64,000 nt of DNA, from NCBI GenBank assembly GCA_020002185.1, contig CM034537.1, positions 6,204,465 to 6,268,464 of the forward strand, in the 5' to 3' direction. How positions within the stretch are numbered: the stretch's first letter is position 1; each line of letters starts with the position of its first letter. The DNA is from Paraescarpia echinospica. Its lineage: Eukaryota > Annelida > Polychaeta > Sabellida > Siboglinidae. Shown here piece by piece: positions 12,829-26,105 of the stretch. The notes below the pieces were generated by a model. The model saw nothing but the letters and a program-made list of their open reading frames with translations, made no database searches and had not been told where the DNA came from. Both the position numbers and the translations under genes were made by a program.

Positions 12829-13677
12829 TGCATTGCATCAAAATAGATAAGCGAGCGAAAAATGAACAACTCAAAACATGTCCCAAAAATGCTGTTTTGA
12901 ACGATTGCTTATACCATTACGGTTCATCCGATATCATTTGAAAGTTTACGATTTCTGCTATTCAAATATATATAAATTGTTTCCTGATAGTCATTCCTAA
13001 AATAAACTATAAACGGACATACAACCGTGTGGGTTCTGGTGTCTTAGAGACTGCAAACCATGTTGTTTCGTCGACACAGTTCACTAATCTACCGTTTAAG
13101 GCACTACTATCTGATTTCATGGTATAAGCTCCACCCACTTTCAAACGGCTGCTAAAATGACATACTCGAAGTAGGCGTGACATCACAATCACGTATATCA
13201 ACCGACCAACGCAACAAATTTTGACCCATTGGTTATTGCGACATCACACTGACGTAAATATATATCGGCTTTGCTGCGATCAAAGCCAATCAGTTTTGTT
13301 GCGGTTTAAAAGTAGGTGGAGCTTATAACATGAAATCAAGAAATGATGAAGTGCGCATGTCTGAACCTATGCAAATGAGGAAAACAGCTCCGCAATTGGA
13401 AGATTATTATGCTGAGTACCCGCCACCAACATCGTTCGGAACCGTCCAGAACACTGAAAATGGCATGATTGTAGGTCCGTTTATAGGTGTTCTATGAACG
13501 GTTACAGGAAAATATAAATTATGCTAGAATAACAAAATGTGCATCCTTTCAAATGATACCAAAATCGTCGGGACAGGACGAGCAGTGAGGGTGCTAGTGA
13601 CCGTAGAATTTCATGTTTTGGATGTGTTCTGAGTTGTTCATTTTTCGCTCACTTATCTATTTTTGATTGCATGCATG
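12829..13677. mobile_element. ~850 bp palindromic (foldback / MITE-like) element
   Basis: The ends are inverted copies. ATAGATAAGCGAGCGAAAAA at 12844 onward mirrors the complement of TTTTTCGCTCACTTATCTAT at 13641-13660, and homology continues inward through ATCATTTGAAAG and TATAAACGGAC. An inner pair, GATTTCATGGTATAAGCTCC near 13113 and its complement ending near 13338, flanks a ~170 bp loop. No transposase is visible. Exact ends and target-site duplication are not resolved. Confidence 0.75.
13330..13497 (+). other. 55-codon open frame inside the palindromic element
   Basis: An ATG-initiated frame of 55 codons ends at TGA. It contains a segment reading APQLEDYYAEYPPP, and its C-terminal part overlaps the right inverted arm. 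I recognise no family. It has no obvious splice context, so it may be chance, but it is richer in G+C than its surroundings. Confidence 0.2.
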
Positions 13678-14218
13678 TAGCTTCCAGTAAGTGTATCTTG
13701 TTATTTTGACTGTATCAACCAATTTGTACGCTTCAAAATTAACCAACCCTTTGCTTGCAAGAACAACCCTGCTTGCAAGTACACCTGTGAACATACAACC
13801 AGGGTTAACTGCAATCACACTAATGAGTATTTAAATGAACTGTGATGAATGGTGACCTAATGAATCTCTAGCTGTCCAGGATAGATTACTTTGTCTTTGT
13901 TTCAGAGATCATATGCCAAGGTAATATGGCATGGTTCTATTCTTCTGTGGGACAACATCTCATTAGGGCTCATTATAAATGTCATGTTACTATACCATAT
14001 ATATAATATATATCATAGTACAAGTGTATATATATATATATATACATGTACTATTAACATCCTAAATTTTTAATATAATTTTCTTAATACCAGAATAAAT
14101 ATATTGAATGGATATTGCCCCCCTAAATTACTCTTTAGCATGCCCGAAACTTTGTATGCAATTTTAATTTTGCACCAGCGAAACACTCATGCACTTTCTA
14201 AACATGCTTCACAGTAAG
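13678..14218. other. Non-coding DNA
   Basis: Contains a TA-rich run near 14000-14050. No gene is seen. Confidence 0.5.
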
Positions 14219-14892
14219 ATAGAAGGGGCTAATAACAAAGCCTTTTGATAGTTGGTTCATTTGCATGTTTCCTACGATCAAGACAATTAATGAAGTAAAA
14301 CTCCTGCCAATGATTACTACCACTGTTGATTCTGGGAAACAGAACAGACAATCTCGCTTTAGGGACATTTCATATTACAAAGATATTTTTAAATAATAAC
14401 AATCTCTCAGTATTTGCCATAAATCTGATAAAAATATATACTTTATTTGATATCAGCTGTTTAAAGCATACATTTACATGTAAATATAATACAGCTTATA
14501 ATTAAATAATTAATTAATTTACACATATATTTTATATATTAATATTATAGTAATTATAGAAGGGGCTAATAACAAAGCCTTTTGATAGTTGGTTCATTTG
14601 CATGTTTCCTACGATCAAGACAATTAATGAAGTAAAACTCCTGCCAATGATTACTACCACTGTTGATTCTGGGAAACAGAACAGACAATCTCGCTTTAGG
14701 GACATTTCATATTACAAAGATATTTTTAAATAATAACAATCTCTCAGTATTTGCCATAAATCTGATAAAAATATATACTTTATTTGATATCAGCTGTTTA
14801 AAGCATACATTTACATGTAAATATAATACAGCTTATAATTAAATAATTAATTAATTTACACATATATTTTATATATTAATATTATAGTAATT
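14219..14892. repeat. Exact 337 bp tandem duplication of an interspersed repeat
   Basis: ATAGAAGGGGCTAATAACAA starts at 14219 and again at 14556. The two 337 bp copies read identically by eye through TATTAATATTATAGTAATT. Part of the unit also matches a diverged repeat at 5926-6075. Confidence 0.9.
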
Positions 14893-14944
14893 TTCACTGT
14901 AGCCAATTTTGTAATCCTTCAGATAGAGCCAAATACATAACAAA

Positions 14945-15096
14945 AACATAAAAAGTACTTGGGAAAGTACTTACCAATTCCAAGTACTTTGACGGTCAAG
15001 TACAACCCAAGTACTGCACTCAGCAAAATAGTAAGTACAAGTCCAAGTACAGTACTTGATGTACTTAATTACACAAGTACTCAAGTACTTGAAGTC
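14945..15096. mobile_element. AGTACTT-rich subterminal repeat, end of a hAT-like element
   Basis: At least ten AGTACT or AAGTAC words lie within 150 bp and run directly into the CAGACCTGGGG terminus at 15097. Clustered short subterminal repeats of this kind are typical of hAT transposon ends, where transposase binds. The partner end is not identified. Confidence 0.45.
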
Positions 15097-16389
15097 CAGA
15101 CCTGGGGCCGAGTACATTTACTTTGATAATGAATAATTATGAGTATGAATACATTGCTAAAAGCTGAGTATGAGTACAAGTACGAGTACATTCTTACAAG
15201 TACGAGTAAAAGTATGAGTACATTTTTTTAAATATAAATATTAAATAATAACGTATTTTAAAATTATTAATTAATCTAATTTATATAACTCAGCACAAGT
15301 GAATATGCAATGGCAGTTGATCAATTTTTTATGAGGAAAACAAAAAAACCTCTATTTCGTCAACAATGAAATTAACTTTATTGGCATTCATTCCAGTGGC
15401 TTCGTATGATCTTATCATCTATTTGCCATTGCACCGAACGAACATGAGTTGTTCACAGGTTGAGTCTTTCAGCTATGCTAAATACCCTTTCAACTGGGGC
15501 TGATGAGGTTGGAATGCTGAGATGGTGAGGGACGAACTGAGCCAGAGTTGGAAAACTTAGAACTGCAGTGGGTCACTGTGATGATTCGTACATCGACTGA
15601 GGTATTCGTTCACCTCTACAATCAGCAATCTGCTGATGTTATAAGTTTGCAATTTATATTTTCTGATCGTAGACTACTAGTTGATGAGAGGGTTAGCACA
15701 TGTCCACATAACAGGCTCAGCATCCCCTTTGGACTTTTTAGCCAGGCTGCTGGCATGGGATTATACGATTATACTAGTGTAGGAGGCAGTCTGACTTGAG
15801 CCACCTTACTTCTATGGAGGAAGACTGGCAGTTCTTGTTCTTAGCAGTTAGCACTGCCAGCCACTGTCAAGTGACATGGTCTCCAGACTACATCAAAGGC
15901 ATTTCCTGTCTAACTGGTGGGTTAACTGCTAATTGGCTCTTTATGGACATCCTGGTGGCTTAATTAAACAAACAGGTTTATCTCCTGAACTGATAGCCTA
16001 CAATTATTGTTTGCTTAACAGGGTGTTTCTGACTGGGAAAAGATGGTGCCTGTTGCCATGTTTGGGTATCATAGTCATGGTTATCAGAGAATGAGGATGT
16101 ACTATGTGTAGGGATGGTAAGGTGGTATTCTATCAGAAATAACAAAGTATTTAAAAAATAGTTCAACATTTAAATATTTCAGGAAAGTTTCATTTTATAA
16201 CCAAATATATTTATTTTCCCCATTATATATTGAGAAAGTACTCAGATGTATTCGTAATGTACTCGTAAAATCTGAGTACAATGAGTATGAGTACGAGTCC
16301 ATGACCCACAAGTTTTATGAGTACGAGTACGAGTACTTCAAAAATGTACTCAAGTACACGAGTACTGAGTACTTCGGCCCCCAGGTCTG
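15097..16389. mobile_element. Decayed hAT-superfamily DNA transposon with AGTAC-rich inverted ends
   Basis: The left end CAGACCTGGGGCCGAGTAC at 15097 and the right end GTACTTCGGCCCCCAGGTCTG at 16369-16389 are near-perfect inverted repeats that start CAG and end CTG, as hAT ends do. Both ends are followed inward by GAGTACGAGTAC arrays. A hAT C-terminal dimerisation domain remnant lies inside on the minus strand. The flanking 8 bp do not form a clear duplication, so the ends may have been rearranged. Confidence 0.6.
15453..15560 (-). pseudogene. hAT transposase C-terminal (hATC) domain remnant
   Basis: Reading the minus strand from about 15560 gives a frame with SIPTSSAPVERVFSIAERLNL before a TGA at 15453-15455. 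The SxPxTSAPVERVFSxA core is the hallmark of the hAT dimerisation domain. The family normally continues with a R..L.....E.L.FL.xN segment, which is lost here. The rest of the transposase (upstream, 15560-16200) is not readable, so this is a dead copy. Confidence 0.7.
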
Positions 16390-16449
16390 AGTCTTGAACC
16401 CATCCCTGGTGTGTTCGTGTGTGTATGTACATGTGTGTGGGCGTGCGTG

Positions 16450-16625
16450 CGTGTGTCAGAACCGGAATGTAAAGAAGTACTTCATTACTTTACTTAAGCA
16501 GAAAAGTTCACTTTTCTTGAGTAACAAAGTAAATATTTTTTAGAAGTACTTTACTTGTAACAAAGTACAATTAAGGTGTACTTTTCTGAATGTAATGAAG
16601 TATCCATAATTTATGTGTTAACATT
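16450..16625. mobile_element. Second AAGTACTT / TTTACTT-rich block
   Basis: Dense AAGTACTT, TTTACTT and AACAAAGTA words resemble another set of hAT subterminal repeats, distinct in sequence from those at 14945-15096. No coding part is attached. Confidence 0.4.
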
Positions 16626-18990
<2,365 letters not shown>

Positions 18991-18999
18991 TGATGACAG

Positions 19000-20694
19000 A
19001 TTTTTTTTTAATTTTCAACCGATCTAACACTAAGAAGGAGCTTATTCCAAAGAGTTGGTGCAGCAACAGAAAAAGCCCTAGTTTAAATGTTAGTGTTGAC
19101 TCTAGGAACAAAAAGTAGGTCAGAACTAGATCGAAGCTGAATAGGTTTTCTTACAGAAGTAAACACTCAATGCAAATAAGTGCCTGTATGTAATAGTACA
19201 GATCTTAAATATTATACGATAGCATACAGGAAGCCAATGCAAAGTGGTACAGAGCGAGAAAAATGAGGAGATCCGGCGAATACGGCAAAGATCACGAATA
19301 TAATAAAAACAGCAGCGACATGTTTGAGATATGGGTTGTCGGAAATTGAAGTTAATATCAAAGATCACTCCTAGATTCTGAGGTTGCTGGAGTGATATGC
19401 TGATTCAAAATGTGCATAGGGAAAAAACCTTCAAGTTTACTATGCTGCATTGGAGTACCAATAATGATCAGCTCAGTTTTATTTGCATTTAATTTCAACT
19501 TGTGTCAGTCATCCAGTGGAAGATATCTTGAAGGCAATCACTATGTTGGTTAAAGGAGCGATTTGTATCCGGGGTAGCCAACGAAATGTAGATCTGAGTA
19601 TCATCAGCATAAAGATGATGATCCAAATTATGTCTTTGTATAATAGAGCTTTGGAACAGTGCAGCCGAAAAGCAGTTCCCAATCTTTATAGTTTGGTATC
19701 TATCAGTTAGGTAGGAAGAAAACCAGCGTAGAGCTGTGCCAGAGAAGCTGTACCACTTTAATAAGCATTCAATGAGAATGTTGTGATCAATCATGTCAAA
19801 AGTGGCAGATATCTAGTAAGGTAAGTGCAGTCACTTTACCATTATTAATGTTCAAGTTATTGTCATTATGAACCTTTAAGAGGGCAGTCTCTGTTGAATG
19901 AAACTGTCTATGTGCTGATTGCGACACATTACTTAGATATTTGTGCTAATGTGAAACCTTATATGACTTGCTACAACCATTTCTAGTATTTTGGAAATAA
20001 AGCTGAGGTTAGATATAGGTTTATAACTGTTTAGGTCTTGATTAGGCAGAGATGACTTCTTAAGAAGTGGAGTGACAAGGGCGTATTTGTAAATCATCAG
20101 GAAAACAACCAGAGCAAAGTGATGCATTTATAATATTTGTTATAGGTCCAATTAATGTATCGAGACATGCTTTTAATAGCATTATTGGAAATGGATCAAG
20201 TGCACAAGACTTATTTGGGAGGACATAATTATTTTCCTAACTTCATCAACTGTTGCAGGTTCAAATGATACAAGTAGAGAATTTACTTGTGTAATAAATA
20301 ATAATCAGATTTAGCTTTGGCCATTTGTCTGTTACAGAGGTGACATTGCTTAGAACAGCGCCAACTGTCTAAAGGCGAGCGTGATTTGTGCCACACACGC
20401 TCTAAATAACAACGACGCCTTTTAGATAGTACAATTTCAGAAGTCATCCATGGTGCCAATGATCTTTCTGACACACATTTGGATTTTATAAGTGCATGTC
20501 TGTTAAGTAATGCATTGAATACTTGACAGTACAGTTTATATCAGTCATATAGTCGTTCCTTTGGATTTGTGATAACTTGATAAGGTCAAATTTAATATCA
20601 GCCATTAAAGCTGTAATGTCAATCCTGTGAATGGCTCTGTGTAAGACACATTATGTTTCGACTCTAATGGAGTTATAGAAACATTAACATTAGC
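19000..20694 (-). mobile_element. L2-like non-LTR retrotransposon, decayed (3' part)
   Basis: Read right to left, the fragment shows the post-endonuclease linker (20283-20474, APWMTSEIVLSKRRR), reverse transcriptase start (19933-20127, DLNSYKPISNLSFISKILE) and RT core (19495-19794) with ALRWFSSYLTDR and the catalytic YADD at 19600-19611. The C-terminal block follows: LHWLPVCYRI (19126-19368) and RAFSVAAPTLWNKLLL (19019-19082). These motifs are typical of L2/Rex-type LINEs. Frames are broken by stops and indels throughout, so it is dead. Its upstream part resumes at 23799 after a nested insertion. Confidence 0.8.
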
Positions 20695-20698
20695 AATG

Positions 20699-23600
20699 CT
20701 CTAACTCTGCCAATGCCGGTCCCAAGCCCAGATATGAAAAGAGAAGGGTTGGGCAAAGGGCTAACAACCCTTTCCCATAAAAAAAACAGATTGTTACGAA
20801 AACAGCAACCAAAGGAACTCTACTGAACTTGGGACAGGGAGAGCCTCCCATGGAGAGTATGACGCTATGCAGTGAAAGCTGAACGGAAGCTACATCACCG
20901 ATGCCCTTTTTATCTTCCAAGAAAATGTATAAAATGGGAACATGGAACATGAGAACCATGTATGAAGCAAACAATGCAACCCAAATAGCATGGGAACGAC
21001 GTGCCTACAACATCACAGCATTAGAACTATGCGAAACAAGGTGGACACAGTCAGGACAAGTCAGACTGAACACAGGAGAAATGATACTTTACTCATGGCA
21101 TGAAGAAGGAGTGGCATTCATGTTGTCACGAGAGGCACAGAGCGCCCTCATCAGCTAGGAAGCAGTGGGACCAAGGATCATCGATGCCGCATTCAAAACA
21201 AAGAAGAAAAAGATCAAGCTAAACATCATACGGTGCTTTGCCCCAACAAATAACAAGGATGAAGAAACAAAGGAGGACTTCTACAACAGACTGCAAGCAT
21301 TGCTCGACACACTGAAGGACAAGGACATGACGATACTCATGGGAGACTTCAATGCCAAGATAGGATCAACCAACAGTGGGTATGGAGAAATCATGGGCAG
21401 ACATGGACTGGGGACAATGAATGAAAATGGCGAGATGTGGCAGACTTCTGCACACTTAACATGATCATTGGTGGTAGCGTATTCCCGCACAGCGGAATTC
21501 ACAAAGCTACATGGATATCGCCAGACCACCGAACCGAAAACCAAATCGACCACATCTGTATAGAAAGAAAGTTCAGAAGATCACTGCCAGACCTGCGGGT
21601 ATACACAGGAGCAGACGCAGCCTCAGACTACCAACTAGTGCTGGCCAGACTGAAGATGAAGCTGAAGAAGAGAGAAGTAAAGAGGAGCACCAGAACAAGA
21701 TACAATGTTGACTTCCTAAAGGACAGAGTCACAACAGAGACATTCCGACTCACAATCAGCAACAAATATGAAGTCTTACAAGACCTTCTCGAAGAAGGAA
21801 ACATAGACACCCAGTAGCAAAAGATCAAGGAAACATGGACCAGCACATGCAAAAAAGACCTGGGAAAGAAAAAATACCAACAGAAGGAGTGAATCTCTAT
21901 GGACACTATCAACAAAGTGTAAATGAAGAAAGAAAAGAAAGGCACAATTAACAACAGCCAAACTAGAGCAGCAAAAGCAGCAGCCCAGTATGCAGAGGCA
22001 AACAGAGCGGTAAAGAAAAGTGTAAAAAACAAGAAAAACTTAATCGACTGCCTTGCCAAGGAAGCAGAGGATGCAGCAGCCCAAGGGAATATGAAACAAC
22101 TGTATGACACAACGAGAAAGTTAGCAAGAAAGTACAGGCACACAGACAGGCCACTCAAAGACAAGAATGGCAACATACTTTACCAATGACGAAGATAAGT
22201 TGAAGAGATGGAAGGAACATTTTGATGAACTGCTGAACCAACCACCACCACAAAACCCATCAGATATCCCACCAGCTGAAGAACTACTCCAGGTAAACTG
22301 CGAAAAACCAAGCAAGGCAGAGATCGAGAAAGCCATTCATCAGCTGAAGAGAGGGAAAGCTTCCGGCGCAGATGAAATTCCTGCTCAGGCAATCAAGGCA
22401 GACATGGAGACCTCCACAGAGATGCTGCATGATCTGATTGGGAAGATATGGGAACAAGAAGAAATACCGACTGAATGGAAGGAATGATACCTGGTGAAAC
22501 TCCCAAAGAAAGGAATGCAAGAACTACAGAGAGATACTGCTCCTGTCAGTGCCCGGAAGGATCCTCAACAGAGACATCTTGGACAGACTGAAAACAATCG
22601 TGGATGCCAGACTCAGAGATCACCAGGCAGACTTCCGTAAAGATAAGATTATGCACCGACCAAATAGCTACACTCCGAATCTTAGTTGAACAATCAATGG
22701 AATAAAACTCATCCCTGTACTAAATTTTGCAGACTATGAGAAGGCATTTGACAGCCTCGACAGGAATATGCTATGGAAGCTCCTGCGACACTACGGAATA
22801 CCAGAGAAATTAATTTCTTTGATACAAAGTAACTATGAAGGCATGGCATGTAAAGTCATTAATGCAGGACAACTCACTCATTTATTTATGGTGAAGACAG
22901 AAGTGAGGCAAGGTTGCCTTCTGTCACGATTCCTGTTCCTGCTAGAAAACAGAAGAAATGGTATCCATTGGACACCTTGGAGCCAGTTGGTGGACCTGGA
23001 CTTTGCAGATGACCTCGCTCTCCTGTCCCACAGTCACCAACAGATGCAGAATAAAACAGAGCTTTTAAACACAGTGTCAACACAGATAATAGGACTCTAC
23101 ATCAACAGAAGCAAAACAAAGACCATGAAAGCCAACACAAAGAATAGCAGCCCAGTTATCTTAGGAGGGGAACCACTGGAAGAAACTGACTCCTTCACAT
23201 ATCTGGGAAGCATAATTAACAAGAGTGGAGGCACAGAAGAAGACGTCAAAGCAAGAATACAAACAGTAAGAGTGGCATTTCTCATTTTAAGAAACATTTG
23301 GAAGGCAAAACAAAACAAGCTTAACATCAAATTGAGGATATTCAACTCAAATGTCAAGTCAGTGTTACTCTATGGCCCGCAGACATGGCAAATTACATAG
23401 AAAACACTAAAACAGACCTTCATCAACAAATGCCCGTGCAGAATCATACACCTAAAATGGTCAGACAAGGTACCCAACACTATACTATGGGAATGGACCA
23501 AACAACTACCAATAGAAAACGAAATAAAGACGAGAAAATGGAGGTTGTTAGGATATACACTGCTCAAGGAAACCTGCAACAAACATCATACGACAAACAA

Positions 23601-23794
23601 TTACATGGAACACCACAGGGAAGAGAAAAAGAGGAAGGCTGACCAACACCTGGCAGAGAGACACGGAAAGCGAAAGAAAGCAGATGGGAAAAATCTGGAA
23701 AGAAATTGAGAAAATGGCATCAAACCCACAACAGTGGAGGACCATGGCCGATGGCCTATGCTCCCTGTGAGCAAACAGGCCTAAGTAAGTAAGT
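20699..23794 (+). mobile_element. Nested APE-type non-LTR retrotransposon, ~3.1 kb, inactivated
   Basis: Endonuclease: TWNMRTMYE near 20940, LCETRW near 21029, GDFNAKIG at 21341-21364, IHKATW and NQIDHI in the next frame, then SDYQLV where the catalytic SDH motif should be (TAC for His at 21629-21631). Reverse transcriptase: GKASGADEIPAQ near 22350, YEKAFDS near 22740, VRQGC near 22905 and FADD at 23002-23013. The 3' block reads YLGSIINKSGG and VKSVLLYG. There are several frameshifts, stops and an internal deletion before FADD. The 3' end carries a TAAG-repeat tail. AATG at 20695-20698 and 23795-23798 is the likely target duplication. The element resembles RTE-type LINEs, but the clade is not settled. 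Confidence 0.82.
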
Positions 23795-23798
23795 AATG

Positions 23799-23900
23799 GT
23801 GGTCTGATATTAGTGATAACCTATCTGAAACAGTAGGTGTTTGGATATATGCTGATAATTTGATAAAAGTCACATTTCAATTGCCTAATTCCAATTCAAG
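23799..23900 (-). mobile_element. Upstream remainder of the interrupted L2-like LINE
   Basis: On the minus strand, 23800-23880 encodes PTVSDRLSLISDHH, the C-terminal SDHH motif of the LINE endonuclease. It belongs immediately before the linker seen at 20690. The sequence stops at the minisatellite starting near 23905. Confidence 0.65.
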
Positions 23901-23904
23901 GAGT

Positions 23905-24375
23905 AGGTCCACCAAGGGTGATGTACGCCCATTAAGGATGAGGTCCATCACGGGTGAGATCCATCAAGGGTTACATCCATCAATGGTGAGGTCCATCAAG
24001 AATGAAGTCTATCAAGGGTGAAGTCCACTAAGGGTGATGTCCACCAAGGGTGAAGTCCATCAAGGATGAGGTCCATCAATGATGAGATCCACCAAGGATG
24101 AGGTCCTTCAAGGATGAGGTCCAACAAGAGTGAGGTCCATCTAGGGTGATGTCCATCAAAGGTGAGGTCCATCAAGGGTGATGTCCACCAAAGGCGATGT
24201 CCAACATGGGTGAGCTCCATCAAGGACGAGATCCATCAAGGATGAGGTCCTTCAAGGGTGAGGTCCACCAAGGATGATGCCCACCGAGGGCAGGTCCATC
24301 AAAGGAGAGGTCCATCAATGGTGAGGTCCATAATGGGTGAAATCTACCATGGGTAAGGTCCATAGAGGGTGAAGT
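23905..24375. repeat. 16 bp minisatellite, about 29 copies
   Basis: The unit GTCCATCAAGGGTGAG and variants (GTCCACCAAGGATGAT and others) are head to tail. The array begins exactly where the L2-like LINE remnant ends. Confidence 0.92.
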
Positions 24376-25740
24376 ACTGATTTTGTGTGATAATATCTTT
24401 TTGCGAAGTGTTTTTTTGAAAATTTTCTAAAAAAGTGTTTGCACTCAATCAGTGAAGTAACTGTTGGTGGTTTAGAATAGCAATTCCTTGCGCAAAAATT
24501 TAATCAGATTTTTTAGTGAAAATATATCACGTTTTATGTAGGTGGGATAAAGTTAATACCATCCAAGATCCCTCATAATGTTACATATGCATGCATGCAC
24601 GCACGCATGCACACACACACGTACACATAATGGTAAATTTAAAATAATTTTAATTTATGAGGTCATGACTAAGATAAATAGAAAATAAATAAATTTATGA
24701 AGAATTAAACAGTCAACCTTTCTAAAATAATGATTTTTTATGTTATTACACTATCAAGTATGATTGTGTCAAAAAATAAAAATATAACCAGTTGTAATAA
24801 AAAATGAAATAATATTATAACATTTATATATAAATTATGTTTCCAAATGGCATATACATAATCATGATAATGTTATACATTGTACAATTTGTAGACTGTA
24901 AAACATGATGTCATAAATGAACGGTCAAATCTCGTTAGATTTTGGCAAACAAGAACTTTCAAAAGTGCATCAGTGTTTCAAGTATTTATACATATCGTTC
25001 AAGGAATAAGACGCCAATATTTCAAGCATGCCAAAACATCGAATTGCTTCCATTGCTTCGACGCAGACCGAAGTCCAACACGGTCTCAGGCGCAGTGGCC
25101 CAGTGCTCGGGCGGGTGCTTGCCGTCAACACCGCCAGCGGTGCATTAATAACTTTATTGGAATAAAATTGATTTTTGCATAAGGAAGACAAAGCATAATG
25201 ATGTATCTCCATGTATGATATCTTTATGTGAAATCACAAGAACACGGTACACAAAACGACTCTTGTTTTAATAAAGTCACCCAAATAAGTATTCGTCCAT
25301 TTTTGTGTCAAAACACCAAATCGGGAACTCAACTGAAGTCATGAGTTGATTGGATAACTACAGTGTCGACTTGGTGGACCTTAATATAGCTTTAAATAAA
25401 GTTTATAGGTACACCAAAGTAGTGGTATACCAACGTTTTTATCATCGCTATGTAAAGACCGTATAAAATATAAACGAGACAGGTAAATGAGTGCATTTAA
25501 AGCAACGCTGCTTGAATACAACTTTACCTTAAAATTGCAGCACTTTTCGGCTATCTCGCTGGTTCGAAGATCGAGCTCGTCGGCGCAATGTGGTTTTCCT
25601 ACATCTCGCACTAGCGAGAACAACTATATTGTCATGGATTTCAAAAATAATTTAATGGATGGTTGATATGACTATTATAAAGGCAACAATACCATTTAAC
25701 GTCAAAATGTTTTCTTCAGTCTACTGCGCAGTGGCACCTG
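24376..25740. other. Intergenic; GC-richer exon-like patches on the minus strand
   Basis: Mostly AT-rich. Two patches stand out. At 25050-25145 the minus strand reads open as GVDGKHPPEHWATAPETVLD before a TGA. At 25530-25620 the minus strand is open and ends TTTTAAG|GTAAAG, a good donor. They could be exons of a gene head to head with LRRC23, but no ATG and no family could be assigned. Short ATGC/CACG repeats lie near 24585-24625. Confidence 0.25.
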
Positions 25741-25746
25741 GTCGCG

Positions 25747-25760
25747 GTTACTATAGCAAC
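25747..25760. promoter_or_regulatory. X-box (RFX site) upstream of LRRC23
   Basis: GTTACTATAGCAAC fits the RFX consensus RYYNYY-N(1-3)-RRNRAC and is almost a perfect inverted repeat (GTTRCTATAGCAAC). It lies 105 bases before the LRRC23 ATG. RFX factors drive ciliary and flagellar genes across animals, and LRRC23 is axonemal, so position and target agree. No TATA box is evident near it. Confidence 0.75.
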
Positions 25761-25865
25761 GTCGCCATATCTGTCAACAACGACTGACACGACAGTTGTC
25801 GTCTGCTAAACGCATTAAAACAGTACCAAAGTAATTATTAGGCAACACAATTTTTAAGAGTCACA

Positions 25866-26105
25866 ATGTCGGGTGCCGAAGAAGAATTCGAAGGTGAAGA
25901 TGATGAAATTGGAACCGATGGAAATGCTGAACCCGAAACAGAACAAACAAAAGGTGTTGCTGACGCCACTGAAGAAGAGCTAGCGCCACTGGGCGAGGAA
26001 GAAAAAAAAGGGACTGAAGGCGAGGAAGAGAAGGAACCTGAGGAGGAGAAAGACGAAGAAGAGACTAAAGAGGAAGTAGAAGAAGAGGAAAAAGAGGAAG
26101 AAGAG
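25866..26105 (+). CDS. LRRC23: LRRC23 coding exon 1 (residues 1-80)
   Basis: Starts MSGAEEEFEGEDDE and is extremely Glu-rich. Human LRRC23 also begins with an acidic stretch. The donor is GAAGAG|GTAAGT at 26106, phase 0. Two further in-frame codons before a stop belong to the intron. Confidence 0.85.
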
